From an uncultured Odoribacter sp. (lineage in GTDB: Bacteria > Bacteroidota > Bacteroidia > Bacteroidales > Marinifilaceae): 48,556 nucleotides of DNA. The notes below the pieces were generated by a model that did not search any database, was not told the origin of the DNA, and saw only the letters and a list, made by a program, of their open reading frames with translations. Numbering within the stretch: the first letter of the stretch is position 1; every line of letters begins with the position of its first letter. A program made the position numbers and the translations under genes. This document shows, in pieces, positions 22,457-31,400 of the stretch. Location: the NCBI GenBank assembly GCA_944321145.1, contig CALUKF010000020.1, positions 1 to 48,556 of the forward strand, in the 5' to 3' direction.

Positions 22457-25400
22457 ATGTCAAAGATAGAAAAACATCCGGTTTTGGAAGTGCCGGAAAG
22501 GGAACAAGTGATTTTTAAATACAACGGTCAGGAAATTGTAGGCGAAAAGGGCTACACCATTGCGGCAGCTTTGCACAGGGCAGGCTTCCCGGTGCACAGC
22601 CATAGCCTGGACGGGCGGAAACGTTCGTTGGAGTGTGGCATCGGGAAGTGCGGAGCGTGCGAGATGTTGGTGGATGGCAAGATACGCCGCATTTGCATCA
22701 CGAAAGTGGACGGGGTGAAGGAGGTGCGCGAGATTACGGAAAACTTCATGGCAAAGAAAGTGAAGTCGCCGGTGGTGGACAAGAAACGCGTGCTGCGCAC
22801 GACGGTGGTGATTGTCGGGGCAGGACCTGCGGGATTGGCAGTACGGGAGGAATTTAATAAGTATGGTGTGGACAACATCGTGATAGATAATAATGGCCGC
22901 ACGGGCGGGCAGTTTACGATGCAGACGCACCAATTCTTTTTCTTCGAGAAAGAGAAACGCTTCGGGGGGATGCGGGGTTTCGATATTGCCCGGACGCTGG
23001 CAGGGGAGAACGAGGATGGTATTTACCTGAATTGCACGGTGTGGGATGTGCTGGAAGGCAAGCGGGTGGCAGTGAAAAATATCCGGACGGAGGAAATTTT
23101 CTTTGTAGATGCGGACTATTTGGTGGTGGCAACCGGGGCGGTGCCTTTCATGCCGGCGTTTGAGAATGATGATTTGCCGGGTGTTTATACGGCAGCCGTG
23201 GTGCAGAAGATGATGAACAGCGAGCTGACCCTCTTGGGTAAGAACGTGCTGACGGTGGGGGCGGGCAATATCGGTTATCTGACTTCTTATCAGTTGATGC
23301 AGGCAGGGGCGCATGTGAAGGCGATTGTGGAGGCAATGCCCCACGAAGGAGGCTTCCCGGTGCAGGCAAACCGTGTGCGGCGGTTGGCAATTCCGATTTT
23401 GACCTCGCATACGTTGTTGAAAGCCATCCCGAACAAAGACAAGGACGGCATTGTCGGGGCTGTGATTGCCCGCTGTGAGAATTTCCGCCCGGTGCCTGGG
23501 ACGGAGAAGGTAATAGAGGGGATTGACGTCATTAATATTTGTACAGGATTGATTCCCGACAGCCAGTTGTGGACGAAAGGGAAAGAAGTGTTTGGCGGGA
23601 ATTGTTATGCAGCCGGGGATGCCATCCGCATCGGCGAGGGAACAACTGCCGTGTTGAAAGGCAGGCATACTGCCATGCAGATTATGATGGAATTGGGCGT
23701 GCGTTTGAATTACGACGACTATTTGTTGCTATCCAAGGAATACATCGATTCGCAGCAGCATCCGGTTAAGATATTGGAGGAACCGCGCCTGCCGGACGAA
23801 CCGCGGCGGTTGGCACGGGGCTTTGTGCAGGCGGATTGCCTGTATGGATTTGCTTGCAATCCTTGCTCATTTGCCTGTCCCCACGGGGCAATCACGAAAG
23901 ATTCGACCTCTTCTGTACCTGTCATTGATTACGAGAAGTGCATCGGGTGCATGGAGTGCGTTTACCAATGTCCGGGGTTGGCAATATTTGGCTACGACTT
24001 GCGGAAAGACAATCTTTTCCTGCCGGTGGAATACGAGGCAGAGGAGGGGGCTGAGGTTTATTTGGTAAATAATAACGGAGAGATTTTAGGCGAGGGGCGT
24101 ATCGAGAAAATCCTGCACAAGCCGAACAAGACCAATGTAGCCCGCGTGAAATCCTTGACTATCCAGGGGGACGCCTTGACCCGGGTGCGGGGCTTTATTG
24201 TGAAAGAGAATTATCCGGAACCCTTGGCGTTGAAGCCTTTGTTGGAGGAGGCAGAGGGTCCCACCTATATTTGCCATTGTGATGATGTGAAGCTGGAAGA
24301 AGTGTTGAAGATGATTGGCGACCGTACCTTTATTTCCATAGACGAAATCAAACATACCACCCATCTGGGCATGGGACCTTGCCGGGGAAAGCGTTGTATC
24401 CCGCGATTGCGAACGGCTTTGCGTGCCCGGGGCATTGAGTTGGTGGGCGATGCCACGCCGCGTGCGCCATTGTCGAACCAGTTGACGCTGGGTGAGTTGG
24501 CTCCGGCACGGAAGGGGGACGTTTATTTGGTTGCCAACCGCGACACCTTTCAGAAGATTGAGGTGGGCGCCTTGATTGCCGGCGGCGGTATGGCAGGCAG
24601 TTCTTTGTTCCGCTACATGGCGGAGGCAGGCATGAATCCCTTGCTGGTAAATGCAGACCGTGGGTCTTCCTGGCGGAACATCGGTGGCGGGCGGACGGCT
24701 TTCTCTCTGCCTGAACTGGCAGAAATTGCCGAGCGAAATCATGAGATATTCAAGGATTTGCAGCGCATGGCAAACATTGACTACAAGCCGATACGCTACA
24801 TCAATTTCGCACACGATGAGGAAAGTTACAAGGCACTGGAAGCCAGCAAGGCATGGTCGAAAGCTGAGATGATTTCCCCGAAGCAGTTCCGGGAGGAGAT
24901 TTCGCCTTACTTCAATCCGAACCCGAAGAAGTACATCGCAGCCTTGGCGACGGAGGATTGCTGGCAGGCAACGCCGGGCAAGGTGGTAGACCTCGTGCGG
25001 AAATTGGGAGTCGCTGCGGGCGGTACCGTTTTGGAGGATTGCCGGGTGATTGAGGCATGCCGGGAAGGAAATACGGTGAGCGTGCTGGTACAGACGCACG
25101 ATAAGAAATACGTGGAGTACCGCACGGAGAATTTCGTGAACGCCTTGGGCAGCGGGGCAGGGAAGTTGTGCGATAGCATGGGCATTGACGCCGGGCTTTA
25201 TCCGGTGCGCCACCAGGCATTCATCACCCGCCGCTTGCCGATGCTGGGCAAGAATGGGGCAAACCTCGATATGCTGATTGACCGCCAGGATTACAAGGGC
25301 TTTTCGGCAGTCTATGGGCAGCAGCTTGCCAATACGGGGCAGATTATCGGTTGCGCCTCGCCGAAATTGGATGCCATGCGCATTGACAAGAATTTGAAGG

Positions 25401-25687
25401 TGAATACGAAAGCCTTTTTGGAGATTGTCAGCGAGATGTTTGCGGATTGGATTCCCGATTTGGCAGGCGTCGGCGTGCAGGCGGTTTGGGCTGGCTACTA
25501 TACCGAGCCGCGTTACATTGTCGATCCCGAGTTGGGTTTGTTTGTCGGCATGCGGGGACATGGTTTCATGTTGTCGCAATACATTGCACGGCTCTACGTA
25601 GACAAATTGCTGGGACGCCAGGTGCCGGAATACTTCGATAAATTGAAGCTCCTCGGTCCCGGACTTTCGGAGAAAGCATTTAAATAA
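22457..25687 (+). CDS. fused multi-domain FAD/Fe-S dehydrogenase (HcnABC/opine-oxidase-like subunits in one chain)
   Basis: A 1,076-residue cytosolic redox protein. In order: a [2Fe-2S] ferredoxin domain (about 15-90; C60, C65, C68, C80); a pyridine-nucleotide-disulfide oxidoreductase with GAGPAG at 121-126 and a second GAGNIG near 268; two 4Fe-4S clusters (C461, C467, C470, C474 and C495, C498, C501, C505); a BFD-like [2Fe-2S] domain (C606, C608, C642, C647); and a DAO-type FAD amine oxidase domain from about 700 with GGGMAG at 709-714. HcnA/B/C, opine oxidase and D-hydroxyproline dehydrogenases carry these parts on separate subunits. It probably oxidises an imino or amino acid and passes electrons along the clusters; the substrate is unknown. 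ATG 22457 preferred over TTG 22451. Single gene with terminator at 25703. Confidence 0.88.
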   Translation: MSKIEKHPVLEVPEREQVIFKYNGQEIVGEKGYTIAAALHRAGFPVHSHSLDGRKRSLECGIGKCGACEMLVDGKIRRICITKVDGVKEVREITENFMAKKVKSPVVDKKRVLRTTVVIVGAGPAGLAVREEFNKYGVDNIVIDNNGRTGGQFTMQTHQFFFFEKEKRFGGMRGFDIARTLAGENEDGIYLNCTVWDVLEGKRVAVKNIRTEEIFFVDADYLVVATGAVPFMPAFENDDLPGVYTAAVVQKMMNSELTLLGKNVLTVGAGNIGYLTSYQLMQAGAHVKAIVEAMPHEGGFPVQANRVRRLAIPILTSHTLLKAIPNKDKDGIVGAVIARCENFRPVPGTEKVIEGIDVINICTGLIPDSQLWTKGKEVFGGNCYAAGDAIRIGEGTTAVLKGRHTAMQIMMELGVRLNYDDYLLLSKEYIDSQQHPVKILEEPRLPDEPRRLARGFVQADCLYGFACNPCSFACPHGAITKDSTSSVPVIDYEKCIGCMECVYQCPGLAIFGYDLRKDNLFLPVEYEAEEGAEVYLVNNNGEILGEGRIEKILHKPNKTNVARVKSLTIQGDALTRVRGFIVKENYPEPLALKPLLEEAEGPTYICHCDDVKLEEVLKMIGDRTFISIDEIKHTTHLGMGPCRGKRCIPRLRTALRARGIELVGDATPRAPLSNQLTLGELAPARKGDVYLVANRDTFQKIEVGALIAGGGMAGSSLFRYMAEAGMNPLLVNADRGSSWRNIGGGRTAFSLPELAEIAERNHEIFKDLQRMANIDYKPIRYINFAHDEESYKALEASKAWSKAEMISPKQFREEISPYFNPNPKKYIAALATEDCWQATPGKVVDLVRKLGVAAGGTVLEDCRVIEACREGNTVSVLVQTHDKKYVEYRTENFVNALGSGAGKLCDSMGIDAGLYPVRHQAFITRRLPMLGKNGANLDMLIDRQDYKGFSAVYGQQLANTGQIIGCASPKLDAMRIDKNLKVNTKAFLEIVSEMFADWIPDLAGVGVQAVWAGYYTEPRYIVDPELGLFVGMRGHGFMLSQYIARLYVDKLLGRQVPEYFDKLKLLGPGLSEKAFK

Positions 25688-25702
25688 TTCAACACGCATG
25701 GA

Positions 25703-25738
25703 AAAAGCCGTAAGTTTGTTTCTTAACTTACGGCTTTT
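25703..25738 (+). terminator. intrinsic terminator after the fused oxidoreductase gene
   Basis: A perfect 14-bp stem: AAAAGCCGTAAGTT (25703-25716) with AACTTACGGCTTTT (25725-25738), loop of 8. The A and T flanks are symmetric so it could act on both strands. Confidence 0.88.
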
Positions 25739-25742
25739 CGCG

Positions 25743-25750
25743 TATCTTTG
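25743..25750 (+). promoter_or_regulatory. -7 promoter element for the CvfB-like gene and sigma factor
   Basis: TATCTTTG, exact TAnnTTTG, 5 bases after the terminator and 24 bases before the ATG at 25774. TTTG at 25715-25718 is 24 bases upstream, longer than usual. Confidence 0.55.
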
Positions 25751-25773
25751 CCTTGCCATAGCAGATTGCATTT

Positions 25774-26622
25774 ATGATAGAGATAGGAAAATTCAATACA
25801 TTGACGGTAGTCAAAATAGTCGATTTCGGCGTCTACCTGGACGGGGAGGAATGGGGAGAAATCCTGATGCCGAAAGAGTATGTGCCGGCGAATTGCTTCC
25901 CGGACGACAGCGTGCGGGCTTTCATTTATTTTGATTCGGAAGACCGTATTGTGGCGACCACCGAGAATCCTTACATCCAGGTAGGGGAGTTTGCTTATTT
26001 GCGCGTAGTGGAGTCGACTGCAGTGGGGGCATTTCTCGATTGGGGATTGCGCAAGGATTTGTTGGTGCCTTTCCGCGAACAGCGTGAGCCGATGCAGGCG
26101 GGGAAGCGTTATTTGGTGTATGCTTATGTAGACAAATCCACCAACCGGATTGCCGCTTCTGCCAAAATTGACAAGTACCTCGACCAGGTATATCCTGATT
26201 ACGCACCCCGCCAGGAGGTGGAGGTGTTGGTTGCCCGCAAGACGGATTTGGGGTATGCTGTGATTGTCGAAAATGCCCACTGGGGATTGGTGTATGACAG
26301 CGAGATTTTCCAACCTTTGAAAATCGGGCAACGCTTGAAAGGTTACATCAAACGGGTACGCGAGGATGAGAAAATCGACGTGGCACTGCAGTTGCCCGGT
26401 TTTGCCAAGATAGAAGGCTTGGCGGAGCAGGTGTTGGCAAAGCTGGAGGACTATGGCGGCATCCTGGATGTGTCGGACAAAAGCGAACCGGAAGACATTT
26501 ACCGGCTTTTCGGTTGCAGCAAGAAGAATTACAAAAAGGCTTTGGGGACTCTCCTCAAGCAGGGGCTGGTGGAAATAGGAGACAGGGAAGTGCGCCTGAA
26601 GCCACAAAAGGGCAGAAGATGA
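25774..26622 (+). CDS. CvfB-like S1 RNA-binding protein
   Basis: A 282-residue cytosolic RNA-binding protein of the CvfB/YitL type. Consecutive S1-type OB folds: MIEIGKFNTLTVVKIVDFGV (1-60), VGEFAYLRVVESTAVGAFLD (about 68-130) and VEVLVARKTDLGYAVIVENA (about 148-215), then a C-terminal winged helix (about 225-282, DIYRLFGCSKKNYKKALGTL). Length agrees with the family (about 280-300). CvfB was linked to virulence-gene control in Staphylococcus; its role in Bacteroidota is unknown. The stop overlaps the start of the ECF sigma gene (ATGA), so the two are translationally coupled. Confidence 0.92.
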   Translation: MIEIGKFNTLTVVKIVDFGVYLDGEEWGEILMPKEYVPANCFPDDSVRAFIYFDSEDRIVATTENPYIQVGEFAYLRVVESTAVGAFLDWGLRKDLLVPFREQREPMQAGKRYLVYAYVDKSTNRIAASAKIDKYLDQVYPDYAPRQEVEVLVARKTDLGYAVIVENAHWGLVYDSEIFQPLKIGQRLKGYIKRVREDEKIDVALQLPGFAKIEGLAEQVLAKLEDYGGILDVSDKSEPEDIYRLFGCSKKNYKKALGTLLKQGLVEIGDREVRLKPQKGRR

Positions 26623-27158
26623 AAAAGGACGGCAGACCGCACGACGATTTCAAGAAGTTCTACGAGGACTTTTTTCCCGGCGTATATGCTTTGATGCAAC
26701 GATGTACGCAGGAAAAGGATGTGTCGTGGGATTTGGCGCAGGAGGCTTTTCTGAAACTCTACGAGAGATGGCAGGAGTTTGACGACATCGAGAATGCCCA
26801 AGCCTTCGTTTACACCATTGCGCGGAATCTCTATGCCAATTATTATCGCCGCGAGAAGCTCAAAGCGGAGGTGTATGCCAATCTGGAAGTGGACGAAATA
26901 GACGATAACAATTACCTGAAAGCGGTGACTTCTGTGGAGACGGAACGCATCTTATATAAAGCCATCGACCAACTGCCTCCGCAGACGCGCACCATTATCC
27001 TCATGAATTTGAAAGAAAAAAACAACACAGAAATCGCACAAGATTTAGGCATCTCCGTGAATACCGTAAAGACTTTGAAGAAAGCCGCTTATAAGACCTT
27101 GCGTGACTTGATTACTAAAGACTACTGGTGGATTATTTTCATAAAATTCTACTGTTGA
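26619..27158 (+). CDS. ECF-type RNA polymerase sigma-70 factor
   Basis: A 179-residue extracytoplasmic-function sigma factor. Region 2 (about 10-80) includes FKKFYEDFFPGVYALMQRCT and DLAQEAFLKLYERWQEFDDI; region 4 (about 115-170) has LPPQTRTIILMNLKEKNNTE then IAQDLGISVNTVKTLKKAAY, the -35-recognising helix-turn-helix. The ATG at 26619 overlaps the CvfB-like stop by four bases; the longer frame from 26514 lies inside that gene. FecR follows 49 bases later, then SusC with an STN domain, the classical surface-signalling order. It should direct the downstream susCD genes. Confidence 0.95.
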   Translation: MKKDGRPHDDFKKFYEDFFPGVYALMQRCTQEKDVSWDLAQEAFLKLYERWQEFDDIENAQAFVYTIARNLYANYYRREKLKAEVYANLEVDEIDDNNYLKAVTSVETERILYKAIDQLPPQTRTIILMNLKEKNNTEIAQDLGISVNTVKTLKKAAYKTLRDLITKDYWWIIFIKFYC

Positions 27159-27207
27159 TTCACCCACTTTGCCGTTTCGATTGTCATATAGGAAAAAGAC
27201 AACGAAT

Positions 27208-28383
27208 ATGGATACACTGAAGATACGATTGAAGGTAGCCCGTTGGATTGCCGAGGACCTGTTGGAGACCTTGGGCAATGAAGAGCGTGCGCAGCTGGAC
27301 GCTTGGTTGGCGGAGTCTCCCGAACACCGCGAGGAAATGGAGGACTTGCGCCGGCGGTTGCTGTCCGGAGAACGGAGTTTGCCCCCGAAGGAGGTTGCCC
27401 GCCGGGGATGGGAGGATTTCATGCGTCGCCGCCGGTTGGTATTGGTACGCCGGGTGATGCGCTATGCGGCGATGATTGCCGTGCCGCTGGCAGTGGCGGC
27501 AACCGTTTGGCGGCTTGCCCTGCCCGGAACGGAGGAGCAGCCTGTGCCTGTAGCCGAGCCGATTGTGGCAGGCAAAACCCAGGCAGTCTTGGTTTTGGCG
27601 GACGGCAGGCAGGTGGATTTGGAGGATGTGCAAAGCCTTGACCTGCGCGAACAGGATGGCACAGCTATTTCCCTGTCTGACGGTCAGGTGCTGAGCTATA
27701 CCAAGGAGGCGGGGGATAAGCCTGCGCCGGCAGTGGAGGTTTTCAATACCTTGATGATTCCGAAAGGCGGGGAATATTGCCTGCAGTTGTCCGACAGCAC
27801 CCGGATATGGCTGAATGCGGCAACACGGCTGAAATATCCGGTGGTGTTTGCGGGGAATACCCGCCGCGTGGAGTTGGAGGGCGAAGCCTATTTCGAGGTG
27901 ACGAAAGACCCGGCGCATCCTTTTATTGTCGTAGCCGGCGGGGTGGAAGTTGAGGTGTATGGCACCTCCTTCAATGTGAACACCTTTGTTGCCCGGGGGG
28001 TGGAGACGGTGCTGGTGGAGGGGAGCGTGGGCGTGCGTTCCGTACAGACAGGCAAGGAGCAGCGGTTGCAGCCCGACCGGATGGCGGTGTGGGACGAGCA
28101 GACCGGAGAGTTTGAGGTGCGGGAAGTGGATGCCCGTCGTTATGCGGAGTGGAAAAGCGGCATCTTCCGTTTCTCCAACGAGCGGCTGGAGGACATCCTT
28201 ACCGACTTGGCGAATTGGTATGACGTGAGCGTCATTTACCGGGACGATGCTGCGAAAGAGTTGCATTTCTCCGGTTACATGCAGCGGTACGACAACATCA
28301 AGACCATCCTCGATGCCATGACTGAAGCCACGGGCGTGCGGTTTGCCATTCAGGGACGGGACATCATTGTGCAAGGAAAATAA
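27208..28383 (+). CDS. FecR-family anti-sigma factor
   Basis: A 391-residue single-span inner-membrane protein. Cytoplasmic N-terminus (1-85) with the sigma-binding helices (KVARWIAEDLLETLGNEERA, WLAESPEHREEMEDL), one membrane helix at about 88-107 (VMRYAAMIAVPLAVAATVWR), a periplasmic FecR domain (about 185-280; FNTLMIPKGGEYCLQLSDST, RIWLNAATRLKYPV) and a C-terminal DUF4974/STN-like domain (about 320-391; FRFSNERLEDILTDLANWYD). It should hold the ECF sigma factor and release it when the SusC STN domain touches its periplasmic part. ATG 27208 used; a TTG at 27169 is in frame but precedes nothing conserved. Confidence 0.95.
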   Translation: MDTLKIRLKVARWIAEDLLETLGNEERAQLDAWLAESPEHREEMEDLRRRLLSGERSLPPKEVARRGWEDFMRRRRLVLVRRVMRYAAMIAVPLAVAATVWRLALPGTEEQPVPVAEPIVAGKTQAVLVLADGRQVDLEDVQSLDLREQDGTAISLSDGQVLSYTKEAGDKPAPAVEVFNTLMIPKGGEYCLQLSDSTRIWLNAATRLKYPVVFAGNTRRVELEGEAYFEVTKDPAHPFIVVAGGVEVEVYGTSFNVNTFVARGVETVLVEGSVGVRSVQTGKEQRLQPDRMAVWDEQTGEFEVREVDARRYAEWKSGIFRFSNERLEDILTDLANWYDVSVIYRDDAAKELHFSGYMQRYDNIKTILDAMTEATGVRFAIQGRDIIVQGK

Positions 28384-28390
28384 AGAAAAA

Positions 28391-28447
28391 CGGAAAGCGC
28401 GGGAACGCTTTCCGCCAGTGATAAATAACGGCGTGCGGGAACACGCC
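28391..28447 (+). promoter_or_regulatory. two hairpins with identical CGGGAA loops between fecR and susC
   Basis: CGGAAAGCG / CGCTTTCCG (28391-28399, 28406-28414) and GGCGTG / CACGCC (28430-28435, 28442-28447) both present the loop CGGGAA. Neither is followed by a T run, so they are not plain terminators. They lie in the leader of susC, 25 bases before its ATG. Candidate RNA-protein binding or stabilising elements. Confidence 0.55.
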
Positions 28448-28471
28448 AATGTATAATTCAAAAACAAAATT

Positions 28472-31400
28472 ATGGAAAATCTTGGAACCTGCCAAGCCTT
28501 CAAACGATGGCATTGGCAAAAAATCGAAAAGACGATGAGAGTATTTGTGATTTGCATGTGCTTCTTCTCCTTCGGGCTTTCGGCGGAGACCCTTGCCCAG
28601 TCGGAGAAAGTGCGTCTGAACGTGAAAGACGCGACGCTGGAAACCGTGTTCAACGAGATTCAGCGGCAGACCAACCTGGCGTTCCTTTTCAACCACGAAC
28701 TGGTTGCCGACTTGGGGACGCTATCCTTGAATGTCAATAACGTATCGGTGGAAGAGGTGCTCAACGACCTCTTTGAGGGCACGGGCTTGACGTGGTCGCT
28801 CACCGGCAACCTGATTGTCGTGAAGGAGAGCCGGGAGGTGCCCCAGCAACAGGTGCGCGAAGTAACCATCACCGGCACGGTAAAAGATGCCAAGGGCGTG
28901 GCGTTGCCGGGCGTAGCGGTCATCGTGAAAGGCACGACGATGGGCACTGCCACGAACATCGACGGCAAGTATTTCCTGACCTTGCCGGAAGGCAACTACA
29001 CCTTGGTATTCTCCATGATGGGCATGAAGCCTCACGAGGAGGTGGTGGGCGACCGCACGGAAATTAACGTGACGTTGCAGGAGGATGTGAAGCAGATGGA
29101 TGAGGTGGTGGTGACCGGCTATCAGACGATTTCCAAGGAGCGGGCAACGGGTGCCTACGCGATTGTGGATACCAAGGTGCTGGAGCAGAAGCCGACGGCA
29201 AACCTATCCGAGGCGTTGAACGGCTTGGTGCCGGGCTTGGTGACCCAGAGCGGAAGCGTGGGTGAGGATGCGCGTTTCATCATCCGAGGCAAGGGTACTT
29301 TGCAGGAGGACGGCGAGGACACCGACCCGCTGATTGTGGTGGACGGCTTTGCCATCAGCGGTTATGCGGAGGGCGCAGACCCGTTCAGCACGATTAACCC
29401 GAACGATGTGGAGAGCGTGACCGTGCTGAAGGACGCGGCAGCCACCTCCATTTACGGCGCGCGTGCAGCCAACGGCGTGATTGTGATTACCACGAAGAAA
29501 GGCAAGGCGGGCAATAAGCTCGACATTTCCGCCGATGCGTTCTGGGCAGTCAGCTCGCGGGTGGATTTGGATTACTATTTTAATATGGCGTCGGCGGAGA
29601 ACCAGTTCCGGTATGTGGAGTTGATGAACAAGTACACGCCGATTACCACCGGCGACCCCTATACTACTGCATATTATAAAAGATTTTACATGTCAGAACC
29701 TTTCCGTTTGCTCTTCGAGCGTGACATCAAGCATAATATTACCAATGAGGAGTATGAGGCGGAGAAGGCGCGTTTGATAGAGACGGCTGACAAGGGCTTG
29801 TGGAAGGACGACTTGAACGAATACATTTTCCGCCACCAGTTCCACAGCCAGTACAACGTTGCCTTGCGGGGAGCAACGGATCGGATGAATTATGCTTTCT
29901 CCGCTTCCTACGATGAGGAGAAAGGTTACTTGAAGAAGGACTTGAACCGCCGCGTGCTGCTGAACATGGCAAGCAATGCCAAGTTGACCAAGAATCTGAC
30001 TTTTGACTTGAGCATCAATTCCATGTTCACCAAAGAAGAGAATACCGCTTTCGACATCATGGAATTGCAGTATTCTTGGAGCCCTTGGAACCGGTTGGTG
30101 GATGATGAGGGCAATTTCGTCCATGTGCCGACTTCTTCGACGGTTTATGCACCTCTCTTGGAGACCGAGTACAAGGACAAGACGCCTGCCGATTGGCACT
30201 ACAACCCGGCGGAGGACATGGAGCACGTCCAAGACCTTGCCAAGACAGTGTACTACCGCGTGCAGGGCGGCTTGAATTATGCCACGACCTGGGGCTTGAA
30301 TGTCAGTGCGAAAGGGCAATATGAATGGCGGAGTTACAAGACGCATAAAGAGTATGACACGGAATCCTATTATGTCCGCGACAAGTACAACACTTTCTCC
30401 ACATTCAACCCGGCAACGGGGCTGTATGAGTCTTATTTCCCGCAGGGCGGCGTATTCACCGATGGCGGGCACACCTACGAGGCGTACAACTTGCGGGGGC
30501 AGGCGGATTACAGTTGGACACGGGATGCGCATAGCCTGACTGTGCTGGCGGGAACGGAAATCCTTTCCTCCACGACGGAGACCACGCCGAGCATCACCCG
30601 CTACGGCTACAACAAGTACACCAACGCGGTGGAGTCTACTGTTGATTACACCACTTCGAGATTCACGGACATCTTCGGGCAGTCGGTGTCGAATCCTTTC
30701 GCCACGATGGGAGCATTGAGTTCTTACGAAGACCGCTTCTTCTCTGTGTACGCCAATGCGGCATACACGTATGACGACCGCTATTCCGTGACGGGCAGTT
30801 TCCGCACGGATGCCTCCAATTACCAGTCCAAGTCGCAGCGCGACAAGTTCTCGCCGTTCTGGTCGGTGGGTGCCAGCTGGCTGCTTTCCAACGAACGCTT
30901 CTTGGAGAATGCCCATTGGCTGAACCAATTGAAGCTCCGTGCTTCTTTCGGCATTGCGGGCGTGGCGGCAGGCAAGAAGTCTACTTCCAGCGTGACGACC
31001 GTGTCCACGAATCCGAGCAACACGACTTTCCCCGGCTCCAATTCTATCAGCGCGCGCGGCAACGAGACGCTGACCTGGGAGAAGTCCCGCACGTTCAACT
31101 TGGGCGTGGACTTTGCGATGTTTGGCAACAAGTTCTCCGGGAGCGTGGAGTTCTACAACAAGTTCTCATACGACGTGCTTTCCGATGCCACGGTGTCTAC
31201 CCCGATTTATGGCGAAAGCACCGCCATGTTCAATAATGCCGAGGTGCTCAACCGGGGCGTGGAGTTCTCCCTTTCCTCCGACCTGCCTGTGGCGGGCGAC
31301 TTGCGCTGGCAAGGCGTGCTGAACTTTGCTTACAACTACAATGAAGTGAAGAAGTTCAGCGTGGATGCCCTGTTAAACCCGAACATGCCCGGCTTTATGG

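Noticed and set aside
24086-25771. 561-codon minus-strand frame inside the fused oxidoreductase gene
   Set aside because: No homology and it spans the terminator at 25703-25738; shadow of the plus-strand gene.
27184-28653. 489-codon minus-strand frame opposite fecR
   Set aside because: His/Arg/Leu-rich shadow; fecR has clear domains in the expected operon position.
29693-30928. 411-codon minus-strand frame inside susC
   Set aside because: Shadow of the barrel-coding region; no motif.
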